DNA of 64,000 bases from Gordonia sihwensis NBRC 108236 (GTDB lineage Bacteria; Actinomycetota; Actinomycetes; Mycobacteriales; Mycobacteriaceae), in contig NZ_BANU01000028.1 in NCBI RefSeq assembly GCF_000333035.1, forward strand, positions 1 through 64,000, given 5' to 3'. The position numbers and the translations under genes are program-made. The notes under the pieces were generated by a model. The model was not told where the DNA came from. It was given only the letters and a program-made list of their open reading frames with translations, and ran no database searches. This document shows positions 1-6,853 of this stretch, one piece after another. The stretch's first letter is position 1, and each line of letters opens with the position of its first letter.

Positions 1-538
1 CCGCGTACACCGCGCCCACCACGGGCACCGACCGCAGGAGCCCGACGCCGGCGAGCACCGCGCCGAGCAACCGGAACCGCCCCGCCCCCTGAAGCAGCCC
101 CTGGCCGCCAGAGACAACCGCGAGCGGTGCGGCACCGGCGAGCGCTGCCGCGGTGGGTCCGAGATCGGTGTGCGCGATCCGCATCATCGCGGCCACCGCG
201 AACACCGACACCAGGGCGACGACGCCGAAGACCACGCCGATCAGCGCCCACAGCCGCCGCGACGGCGTCCCCCGCACCACCTCGCGCGCCACCACCGCCT
301 GCAGAGCCAGCGCCGGCACCGAGGCGATGAGCATGGCCGCGTTGAGAACCGAGAACTCGCCGAAGGCGTCCGGCCCCAGCACCCGGCTCGCCGGAACCTG
401 CACCACGTACGCCAGCAGATTGGCCAGGAGAGAACCCGCGGTGACCCAGCCGACCGACCGCACGGTGGACCCGCGGCGGGGCGTGGCGGCGTCGACCATG
501 CTGACCAGTGTGCCCGGCCGCTGCGCGATAGACTGCAT
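1..538 (-). CDS. Polysaccharide flippase-like membrane protein (5' part only)
   Basis: The gene is cut by the left window edge, so only about the first 179 residues are visible. The reading shows a short basic N-terminus, then hydrophobic segments separated by short loops. The conserved-looking early stretch around residues 34-75 (SLLANLLAYVVQVPASRVLG, then FGEFSVLNAAM) matches the start of Wzx/MATE-like oligosaccharide flippases, which move lipid-linked glycans across the membrane. An in-frame ATG at 499 is an alternative start; neither start has a clear Shine-Dalgarno. It is divergent from the CitE-like gene by about 40 bp and lies beside glycosyltransferase and methyltransferase genes, which fits an envelope-glycan role. 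The family call is moderate because the C-terminal half is missing. Confidence 0.6.
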   Translation of the reverse strand, partial: MQSIAQRPGTLVSMVDAATPRRGSTVRSVGWVTAGSLLANLLAYVVQVPASRVLGPDAFGEFSVLNAAMLIASVPALALQAVVAREVVRGTPSRRLWALIGVVFGVVALVSVFAVAAMMRIAHTDLGPTAAALAGAAPLAVVSGGQGLLQGAGRFRLLGAVLAGVGLLRSVPVVGAVYA

Positions 539-579
539 CGGCAGTATCCGTAGCTGATCGAGACGAGCGCTAAGAGTCG

Positions 580-1494
580 ATGTACGACACCGAACCATTC
601 AACGAGCCCGACCCCTCCGATGTCGGGTCCCGCATCGACCCGGTACTGGCCCGCAGTTGGCTCCTGGTGAACGGGGCGCAGTACGACCGGTTCGAGGCCG
701 CCTCGCGCTCCCGCGCCGACATCGTCATCCTCGACATCGAGGACGCCGTCGCACCGAAAGACAAGGACTCCGCCCGCGACAACGTGGTCCGCTGGCTCGC
801 CGACGGTCACTCCGACTGGGTTCGCATCAACGGCTTCGGAACCCCGTGGTGGGCGGCGGATCTCGCCGCGCTGGCCGGGACGTCCATCGGCGGGATCATG
901 CTGGCGATGGTGGAATCGGTCGATCACGTGACCGAGACGGCCCAGCGTGTCCCGGGCGTGCCGATCGTCGCGCTGGTCGAGACCGCCCGGGGCCTGGAAC
1001 GGATCAACGAGATCGCCTCGGCCAAGGGCACCTTCCGCCTGGCGTTCGGCATCGGCGACTTCCGCCGCGACACCGGTTTCGGTGAGCAGCCGACCACGCT
1101 GGCCTATGCGCGGTCACGGTTCACCATCGCGGCCAAGGCCGCCAACCTGCCGTCGGCCATCGACGGCCCGACCGTCGGTTCCAGCGCCCTGAAGCTGTCG
1201 GAGGCGACGGCCGTCAGCGCGGAGTTCGGGATGACGGGCAAGATCTGCCTCACCCCCGACCAGTGCGCGTCGGTCAACGAGGGGCTGTCGCCGTCGCACG
1301 ACGAGATCAAGTGGGCGCGTGAGTTCTTCACCGAGTTCGAGGCGGACGGCGGCGAGATCCGCAACGGCTCCGACCTGCCTCGGATCGCCCGTGCCACCAA
1401 GATTCTGGAACTGGCCCGCGCATACGAGATCGTCCCGAGCGACTACGGGATCAACGACCACATGCCCGCACCGACCGACACGTACCACTTCTGA
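580..1494 (+). CDS. HpcH/HpaI aldolase / citrate lyase beta-like protein (CitE-like)
   Basis: The protein has 304 residues and is a TIM-barrel acyl-CoA lyase of the CitE family. Visible signatures are the strand motif LDIEDAV (51-57), a substrate-binding Arg in VRING (81-85), the metal-ligand Glu in ALVETARGL (131-139) and a second acidic ligand in GIGDFRRD (157-164). Members cleave or form C-C bonds in CoA thioesters such as malyl-CoA or citramalyl-CoA; the actual substrate cannot be read from the sequence. There are no CitD/CitF partners, so it is not a true citrate lyase subunit. It sits between two envelope membrane-protein genes and ends only 15 bp before the next gene, suggesting co-transcription without an obvious functional link. 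Confidence 0.8.
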   Translation: MYDTEPFNEPDPSDVGSRIDPVLARSWLLVNGAQYDRFEAASRSRADIVILDIEDAVAPKDKDSARDNVVRWLADGHSDWVRINGFGTPWWAADLAALAGTSIGGIMLAMVESVDHVTETAQRVPGVPIVALVETARGLERINEIASAKGTFRLAFGIGDFRRDTGFGEQPTTLAYARSRFTIAAKAANLPSAIDGPTVGSSALKLSEATAVSAEFGMTGKICLTPDQCASVNEGLSPSHDEIKWAREFFTEFEADGGEIRNGSDLPRIARATKILELARAYEIVPSDYGINDHMPAPTDTYHF

Positions 1495-1509
1495 TCCGAC
1501 GGCAGTGCG

Positions 1510-3246
1510 GTGACCGCCACCTCCACGCGCACGCCCGCGCAGACCGGGGCGGCGGTCTACGCGGTCAGCGCTCTGCTCACCGCCCTGATCTGCGCGCCCC
1601 TGGTCGGGAACCACCTGCTCTACCGGGACGCGGTCGCGACTCCGCAGTCGCCGCTGACGGCCGCCGCGCTCGGCATCGACGGCACGGCGCCGCGAGCGGT
1701 CCCGCAGGACGCGCTGCTCGCCCTCGGCTCGCGTCTCGTGGACGGCGGCCTCCTGGTGGCCGGCCTGACGATCCTGGCCGTCTTCGCGGCCGGAGCGGGC
1801 TACGGGCGGCTGGCCCGCAGGCTCGTCCCGCGCGCCGCCACCGCCGGTGCGGTGGCCGCCGCCGTCGTCGGGATCTGGAATCCCTACGTGGCAGAGCGCC
1901 TGCTGCAAGGGCATTGGAGTCTGCTGGCCGGCTACGCCGCCCTCGGGTGGACGGTGTGCGCGGTGCTCGACCTGGCCGACGGCCGGCGGTCGTGGCGCCA
2001 ATGGGCCGGTCTCGCCGGGATATTCGCGGCAGCCGGCCTGACGCCCACCGGTTCGCTTCTGGCCGGGATCGTGGCGGTGGCCACCGCGGCGGCGGTGCGG
2101 CTGCCGATCCGGACGGCGGGACTCGCCGCGGGATGCTGGCTCATCACCGCCTCTCCCTGGCTGGTGGCCTCCGCGGTCGCGTCGGACGTCGGGTCCTCCG
2201 GCGGCGCCGCGGTGTTCGCGCTGCGTGCCGAGCCGGGGCTCGGGCTGCTCGGCACCGCCCTCGGGCTCGGCGGCATCTGGAACGCCGACGCCGTCCCCGC
2301 CAGCCGCACCACCCCCTGGGCCCTGGTCGCGACACTGATGCTGCTGGCGGTGGTGGCGGTCGGCACCGGCGCCCTGGTCCGGATGCGCCGGGAACTGAGC
2401 CCCGCGGTCGCCGGGCAGGCACTCCTGGCGGCGGTCGCGATCGCGGCGGTGGTGGTCGCTGCGACACCGCCCGGACTGGCGGTGATGGACGTCCTGTTGG
2501 CGCATGTGCCCGGTGCCGGGCTGCTGCGCGACACGCAGAAATACCTCGCGCTCGCCGTCCCGTTCGTCGCGGTCGCGGCGGCGGCCGCCGTGACCGCACT
2601 GCGCGCACTCGTACCGGCCGGCTTCGCCGCAGCGGCGGTGATCGCACTGATCGTGGCACCGCTCCCCGACCTCGCCTGGGGTGTGGGCGGCAAGATCCGG
2701 CCGGTGATCTACCCCGACGACTATGCCCGGGTGACGGCGCTCGTCGGCCACGACACGGACGGCGCCCGCGGCTCAGTGGCCCTGTGGCCCGGCGACGCCG
2801 TGCGACGGCTGTCGTGGGCCCGGGGGCCGTCGCTGTCTCCGCTCCCGCGCATGCTGGACGCACCGGTGATCGGTTCGGGCGAATTGACCGTGGACGGGAC
2901 GACGGTGGACTCCCCCACCGGCCGGACGGCGCAGGTCCTCGACGTTCTCCGAGACGGAGGCGACCCGCAGCGGTTGGCACGGCTCGGCGTCGGCTGGGTG
3001 GTGGCCGAGGAGTCGGACCCGCCCGCCCGGCTGGCCGCAACCGCTCCGGCCTACTCGGGCGAGCATCTGACCGTGTACCGGATTCCCGGTGCCGTGGCCG
3101 CGCCCGTTCCGGCGACCGCCGCGCGGGCGGCGGCATTCGCGGCCCTGGTCCTCTGGATCTGTTCGGTGGCCGCCGGTCTCGCCGCGGCCGTCGTCCGTCG
3201 AAGGGCCCCGGAGACCGAGGAAGACGAAGCGGCTCAACGGAAGTGA
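1510..3246 (+). CDS. Large polytopic membrane protein (Rv0226c-like)
   Basis: The 578-residue protein begins with GTG. Roughly ten hydrophobic segments fill residues 15-400 and one lies near the C-terminus (about 535-565); between them is a soluble, probably extracytoplasmic, domain of about 130 residues. Length, topology and position beside a GT4 glycosyltransferase and a methyltransferase match the mycobacterial membrane protein Rv0226c, recalled from memory. The function is not established; GT-C-like glycosyltransferases or glycan-handling membrane proteins have comparable topology, but no clear DxD/ExD catalytic loop was identified. The short C-terminal tail is acidic and charged. Confidence 0.65.
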   Translation: MTATSTRTPAQTGAAVYAVSALLTALICAPLVGNHLLYRDAVATPQSPLTAAALGIDGTAPRAVPQDALLALGSRLVDGGLLVAGLTILAVFAAGAGYGRLARRLVPRAATAGAVAAAVVGIWNPYVAERLLQGHWSLLAGYAALGWTVCAVLDLADGRRSWRQWAGLAGIFAAAGLTPTGSLLAGIVAVATAAAVRLPIRTAGLAAGCWLITASPWLVASAVASDVGSSGGAAVFALRAEPGLGLLGTALGLGGIWNADAVPASRTTPWALVATLMLLAVVAVGTGALVRMRRELSPAVAGQALLAAVAIAAVVVAATPPGLAVMDVLLAHVPGAGLLRDTQKYLALAVPFVAVAAAAAVTALRALVPAGFAAAAVIALIVAPLPDLAWGVGGKIRPVIYPDDYARVTALVGHDTDGARGSVALWPGDAVRRLSWARGPSLSPLPRMLDAPVIGSGELTVDGTTVDSPTGRTAQVLDVLRDGGDPQRLARLGVGWVVAEESDPPARLAATAPAYSGEHLTVYRIPGAVAAPVPATAARAAAFAALVLWICSVAAGLAAAVVRRRAPETEEDEAAQRK

Positions 3247-3548
3247 CGCGGCGAGCACGCCGCAGAAACACGCCAGTGCGCCACCCTCGCGTTCGGATCG
3301 AGCGCGGGGGTCGCGCACTGGCGTCGGTGCACCCGGTCCGGCACGTCGCTGAAGCACCCCTCGGTCAGTCGGCGGAAATCCTCCGTGTCCCAGCCGATGT
3401 CGCAGCTCCAGTTGTCGTGTCCGGCTAAACCGGTCCACCGGTATGTAACCGTATACTCTGAAGTAATATCGCGCAAGCGCGCTCGGTTACCATATGTGCC
3501 GAATACGACCACATCAGAGCGCATTTCTCATACACCGAGGGGGCGGCG
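3247..3548. other. 302-bp intergenic region with possible gene remnant
   Basis: The left half (about 3237-3430) can be read on the minus strand as about 65 residues of high-GC3 code with three Cys and several Trp (reading through CDIGWDTEDF and ending at SPRHFR), but it has no convincing start; it may be the 3' remnant of a lost secreted protein. The right half (3430-3548) is AT-richer and holds the inverted repeats and promoter-like sequence described for the TetR gene. Confidence 0.35.
3445..3490. promoter_or_regulatory. Inverted repeats upstream of the TetR gene (candidate operator)
   Basis: GTAACCG at 3445-3451 is repeated in inverse as CGGTTAC at 3484-3490, and CGCGC-AA-GCGCG lies between them at 3470-3481. 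The segment is AT-richer than its surroundings and sits 60-100 bp upstream of the TetR start, where an autoregulatory operator would be expected. Binding is inferred. Confidence 0.4.
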
Positions 3549-4199
3549 ATGGCCCAGCAGGCCAGGGCTGTGGAGACACGTCGTCAGATCGTGGTCGCCG
3601 CCGCGAATCTCTTCAGTCGCGTCGGCTACGAACGGGCGCGACTGAACGACATCGTCGGCGAATCCGGCCTCACCCGCGGCGCGATCTACTTCCACTTCCA
3701 GTCGAAGGACGACCTCGCGGCGATCGTCGTCGACGAATTCCAGGCCACCTCGATGAGGGCGGTCGGAACCATCGCGCAGACCGACACCTACGGCATGCGA
3801 CAGCTCGTGATGCTGTGCCGGGAGATGGGCCGCCTGCTGGTGGACGACCCGGTGGTCCGCGCGGGCATCCGCCTCATCATCGAACTGCATTCCGGCGAGG
3901 CCCCGATCCCCGTGTACCTCGCGTGGATCGAAGCGATCAAGTACTTCGTCACGAAGGCCGTCGAAGACGGCGACGTGCCGCCGGACACCGACGCCGAGGA
4001 GGCCGCCGTATTCGTCACCGAGTCGTTCGTCGGCGCCCACGTCCTCTCCTACGCTGTGTCGGGCCACGACGATCTGCCCGCACGCATCGACCGGCTCGCC
4101 GACTACCTGGTGACGGCGCTGATGCCCGACGAACGCATCGCCGCGCGCTCCGATCTGCTCGGGGCACGCTGGACTCCGCAGACCGAACCCGGCGCCTGA
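3549..4199 (+). CDS. TetR-family regulator, gamma-butyrolactone-receptor-like
   Basis: The protein has 216 residues. An N-terminal TetR helix-turn-helix spans about residues 10-56 and includes RRQIVVAAANLFSRVGY and the recognition-helix region LTRGAIYFHFQSKDDL. That pattern, including the opening MAQQARAVETR, resembles the ScbR/ArpA class of butyrolactone receptors more than drug-efflux TetRs. The C-terminal all-helical ligand domain is variable. It is inserted between the membrane protein and the glycosyltransferase of a cluster that otherwise resembles mycobacterial Rv0224c-Rv0226c. No butyrolactone synthase (AfsA) is in the window, so the ligand is unknown. Inverted repeats upstream suggest autoregulation. 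Confidence 0.8.
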   Translation: MAQQARAVETRRQIVVAAANLFSRVGYERARLNDIVGESGLTRGAIYFHFQSKDDLAAIVVDEFQATSMRAVGTIAQTDTYGMRQLVMLCREMGRLLVDDPVVRAGIRLIIELHSGEAPIPVYLAWIEAIKYFVTKAVEDGDVPPDTDAEEAAVFVTESFVGAHVLSYAVSGHDDLPARIDRLADYLVTALMPDERIAARSDLLGARWTPQTEPGA

Positions 4200-4200
4200 G

Positions 4201-5331
4201 TCAGCCGCACACCTCGTCGAAGACCGCCGCGAACCCGTCCGCGGTTCCCGCCCAGGAGAACTGCTCTGCACGGTCCCGTGCGGCCTCCCCCAACGCGCGC
4301 CGCCGATCCGGGTCGGCCGCGAGGGCCGCGGCGGCCCGGGCGAGTTGGACGGCGTCGTCCACCAACACGCCGGTGACCCCGTCGACGATGGAGTCGGCCA
4401 GCCCCGCCGAACTGCGATAGCCGATCGTCGGAACCGCGTGCTGTGCGGCTTCGATCACCGCCAGCCCCCATCCCTCCTTCCGCGACGGCATCAGATGGAC
4501 GTCGGCGGCGGCGAGCAACTCGTGCTTGCGCCGATCGCTCACGTGCCCGTGAAAGCTGACCTGGTCGACGACTCCCAGAGACTGCGCCTGCGCGCGCAGC
4601 CGGCCCGCCCACCATCCGTCCCCGACGACGTCCAGGTGCACGTCCGCGCCCGCGGCGGACAGCGTGGCCACCACCTCGAGCGCGTCCTCGATCTGCTTGT
4701 GCGGCACCAGCCTCGAGACGGCGATCAGGCGGAGACCGCCCGACCGCCCGGTCACATCGATACCGTTCGGCACCGGGTCGACTCCGCCGCGCACGACGGT
4801 GATGCGGTGCCGGTCCACACCGAGACCGGTGAGTTCGGTCGCGGATGGTTCGGAGACCGTGATGTAGCGGTTCCGGCGGTGGATCCGCGGCGCGATCCTC
4901 GACTCGATCCACCAACCCACCCGGGCCAGGACCGGCCCCGCCACCGGCCACTGCTCCCGATGACAGTGGTGGACCAGGACCACGGTCGGCGCGGGAGCGA
5001 CGAGGCGCGCGAAGAAGGGAACGCCGTTCTGGGTGTCGACGACGACGTCGGGCCGATACCCGGCCAGCCGTCCCCGTCCCCAGCGGGCCGCGGCGACGGT
5101 GGCCAGAGCCCGCGGGTACACGGTGAGCCGACCGCCCGCGCGGACGATGCGCACCCCGTCGACCGTCTGCTTCCTCGCAGCACCGGGATAGTGGGCGGTG
5201 AGCAGGGTGACGCGCGAACCCCGGGCGGCGAACTCGGCGCCCACGCGTTCGAGGTAGCGTTCGCTGCCCCCGCCCTGGGGATGGCCGGTGTCACGCCAGC
5301 ACAGCAGCAGGACATCGGTCGGGACGCTCAT
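4201..5331 (-). CDS. GT4-family glycosyltransferase (Rv0225-like)
   Basis: From the ATG at 5331 the product has 376 residues. It has the two-Rossmann GT-B layout: an N-terminal acceptor domain with the Gly-rich loop HPQGGGSERY, and a C-terminal nucleotide-sugar domain with the retaining GT4 signature EGWGLAVIEAA (E-x7-E type). There is no membrane segment, so it should act at the inner face of the membrane with an NDP-sugar donor. A longer in-frame reading up to 5412 was rejected because it would overlap the divergent methyltransferase start. The gene is convergent with the TetR gene and only 28 bp divergent from the methyltransferase, as in the Rv0224c/Rv0225 pair. Substrate unknown. Confidence 0.85.
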   Translation of the reverse strand: MSVPTDVLLLCWRDTGHPQGGGSERYLERVGAEFAARGSRVTLLTAHYPGAARKQTVDGVRIVRAGGRLTVYPRALATVAAARWGRGRLAGYRPDVVVDTQNGVPFFARLVAPAPTVVLVHHCHREQWPVAGPVLARVGWWIESRIAPRIHRRNRYITVSEPSATELTGLGVDRHRITVVRGGVDPVPNGIDVTGRSGGLRLIAVSRLVPHKQIEDALEVVATLSAAGADVHLDVVGDGWWAGRLRAQAQSLGVVDQVSFHGHVSDRRKHELLAAADVHLMPSRKEGWGLAVIEAAQHAVPTIGYRSSAGLADSIVDGVTGVLVDDAVQLARAAAALAADPDRRRALGEAARDRAEQFSWAGTADGFAAVFDEVCG

Positions 5332-5359
5332 TCGTTCCAGCGTATGCGAACCTGGCTGC

Positions 5360-6127
5360 ATGCCGCGTTCCCGGTTCCCCGCTCCCGCCGCCGCCTTCGG
5401 TCGGCACGCCACGATCCGTCGTTCGGTGCGGCTCCTCGACGCCTTCCGGTACGAGCAGTCCGACCCGGCCCGGTTCTATTCGGCGCTCGCACACGACACC
5501 GCCGTGATGATCGACTCTCTCCACCCCGGCCCGCTGCGGGGCGCCACCGTGCTCGACGTCGGGGGCGGGCCCGGGTTCTTCGCCGACGCCTTCCGCGATC
5601 GCGGTGCCGCCTATCTGTCGGTGGAACCGGACGCGGGAGAGATGGCGGCCGCCGGGATCGACCAACGGTCGGCGGTCCGCGCGCAGGGCGAGCATCTCCC
5701 GTTCCGGACCGGAAGCGTCGATGTCTGCTACTCGTCGAACGTCGCCGAGCACACTCGGACCCCGTGGGCGATGGCCGACGAGATGGTCCGGGTCACCCGG
5801 CCGGGCGGAACGATCGTCCTCAGCTACACCCTCTGGTGGGGTCCGTTCGGCGGCCACGAGATGGGACTGACTCACTACCTCGGCGGCCACCGCGCCGCGC
5901 GCTGGTACACGCGGCGCACCGGTCACCTGCCGAAGAACCTCTACGGAGTGTCGCTGTTTCCGATCACCGCTGCCGCGGGACTGCGCTGGGCACGATCCAC
6001 AGCCGACGCCGAACTGCTGGCCGCCATTCCGCGCTATCTCCCCAGGTTCGCATGGCCAGTTGTGCACATCCCCGTGGTCCGCGAGGCGGCAGCGACCAAC
6101 CTGGTCCTCGTGCTCCGGAAAAACTGA
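5360..6127 (+). CDS. Class I SAM-dependent methyltransferase (Rv0224c-like)
   Basis: From the ATG at 5360 the protein has 255 residues. The SAM-binding motif I is LDVGGGPGFF, followed by the acidic ribose-binding end of strand 2 in SVEPDAGEM and the motif SSNVAEHTRTPW. The stretch WGPFGGHEMGLTHYLGG is characteristic of the mycobacterial Rv0224c group, from memory. Such enzymes are linked to cell-envelope glycolipid methylation, but the acceptor is not known. It is divergent from the glycosyltransferase across 28 bp, so the two probably share a control region. The upstream in-frame Met at 5288 is disfavoured because it lies inside the glycosyltransferase. Confidence 0.85.
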   Translation: MPRSRFPAPAAAFGRHATIRRSVRLLDAFRYEQSDPARFYSALAHDTAVMIDSLHPGPLRGATVLDVGGGPGFFADAFRDRGAAYLSVEPDAGEMAAAGIDQRSAVRAQGEHLPFRTGSVDVCYSSNVAEHTRTPWAMADEMVRVTRPGGTIVLSYTLWWGPFGGHEMGLTHYLGGHRAARWYTRRTGHLPKNLYGVSLFPITAAAGLRWARSTADAELLAAIPRYLPRFAWPVVHIPVVREAAATNLVLVLRKN

Positions 6128-6164
6128 GGTCAGGGGCGGTTTCGGGACACGCTTCCCACACCTG

Positions 6165-6245
6165 AATCCATCCACAATGTGGAAATTACATGTGTGTAAT
6201 TCATGCACATTGTGGATGAAGGTTGTGGATAACTGTGGATAACAT
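6165..6245. other. DnaA-box cluster between convergent genes
   Basis: Two perfect copies of TGTGGATAA (the inverse of the DnaA box TTATCCACA) lie at 6224-6232 and 6234-6242, with a near-match TGTGGATGA at 6211-6219 and an opposite-facing CATCCACA at 6169-6176. TCCACA-A-TGTGGA (6171-6183) and AATTACA-TGTG-TGTAATT (6184-6201) are perfect inverted repeats in the same stretch. The region is strongly AT-rich compared with its flanks. It lies at the 3' ends of two convergent genes, so a promoter role is unlikely. It is not next to dnaA/dnaN, so it is not the normal chromosomal origin. Confidence 0.6.
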
Positions 6246-6277
6246 ATCCCGAACAGGTGTTTGAGCACAATACGAAA

Positions 6278-6308
6278 CGAGGCACGCCGCGTAACGCGGC
6301 GTGCCTCG
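6278..6308. terminator. Bidirectional hairpin between convergent genes
   Basis: CGAGGCACGCCGCG (6278-6291) and its exact inverse complement CGCGGCGTGCCTCG (6295-6308) are separated by TAA. The 14-bp stem lies just past the methyltransferase and MmpS-like genes, which converge here. There is no T-tract, as is common for actinobacterial terminators. Confidence 0.7.
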
Positions 6309-6325
6309 CAGGCAGACGGACCGGT

Positions 6326-6820
6326 CTAGCGCGGCAACCGTCCCGCGCAGCGGAGCGGACCGCCGCGGCTGGTGCTCGACGAGATCATGTCGTCGCCCTG
6401 CAGAATCGTGCACGTGACCGGACCGCGCACCACGATCGCTGTCATCTCGACCTCGCGGTCGGGCACGACCGTCTTGGCCGACCACGGAGTCCCCGTCGCG
6501 GCGACCACCACCCGACCGCCGGAATCGCGATAGGCCAGAGCCACCACGTCGCCGTCTCCGGTGAGCTGATAGGTGACCGAGCCGGGCTCCACCCGCGGGG
6601 TGGTCCGGGTCGGCGTCGGCTTCGGCGACGAGATCGTCTCACTCTCCTCGCTGGTGGTCGTGACGGTGGTCGGCGTCGCCGAGGGCCGGTCGGTTCCCGA
6701 GTTCGGCGAACCCGACCGGAACACGAGGAAACCGACGGCCGCCAGGACGATCACCGCGAGGACGACGATCAACGACAGGACCACCGTGCGGCCGCGGCCC
6801 GAGGGCGAGGGGCTAGTCAT
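6326..6820 (-). CDS. MmpS-like single-pass membrane protein
   Basis: The 164-residue protein (ATG 6820; an in-frame start lies at 6829) has a basic N-terminus, one transmembrane helix (about residues 12-35), a Thr/Ser/Pro-rich spacer, and a C-terminal beta-rich domain of about 85 residues. The domain pattern VTYQLTGDGDVVALAYRDSGG, then TPWSAKTVV and a pair of Cys (CTIL and RCAGR), matches the periplasmic MmpS domain of mycobacteria. MmpS proteins normally assist MmpL lipid or siderophore exporters; no MmpL gene is present here. It is transcribed behind the ABC transporter genes and ends at a hairpin. Partner and cargo are unknown. Confidence 0.7.
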   Translation of the reverse strand: MTSPSPSGRGRTVVLSLIVVLAVIVLAAVGFLVFRSGSPNSGTDRPSATPTTVTTTSEESETISSPKPTPTRTTPRVEPGSVTYQLTGDGDVVALAYRDSGGRVVVAATGTPWSAKTVVPDREVEMTAIVVRGPVTCTILQGDDMISSSTSRGGPLRCAGRLPR

Positions 6821-6853
6821 GCCGACCACCGTATACCCGGTGCGAGAAGCCCC

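Noticed and set aside
1114..2751. Long open frames opposite the CitE-like and Rv0226c-like genes
   Set aside because: They are Arg/Gly/His-rich shadows caused by high GC in third positions; the plus-strand frames show clear family motifs.
6165..6245. Interpretation of the DnaA boxes as the main chromosomal origin
   Set aside because: dnaA, dnaN, rpmH and recF are absent and only a few boxes are present.
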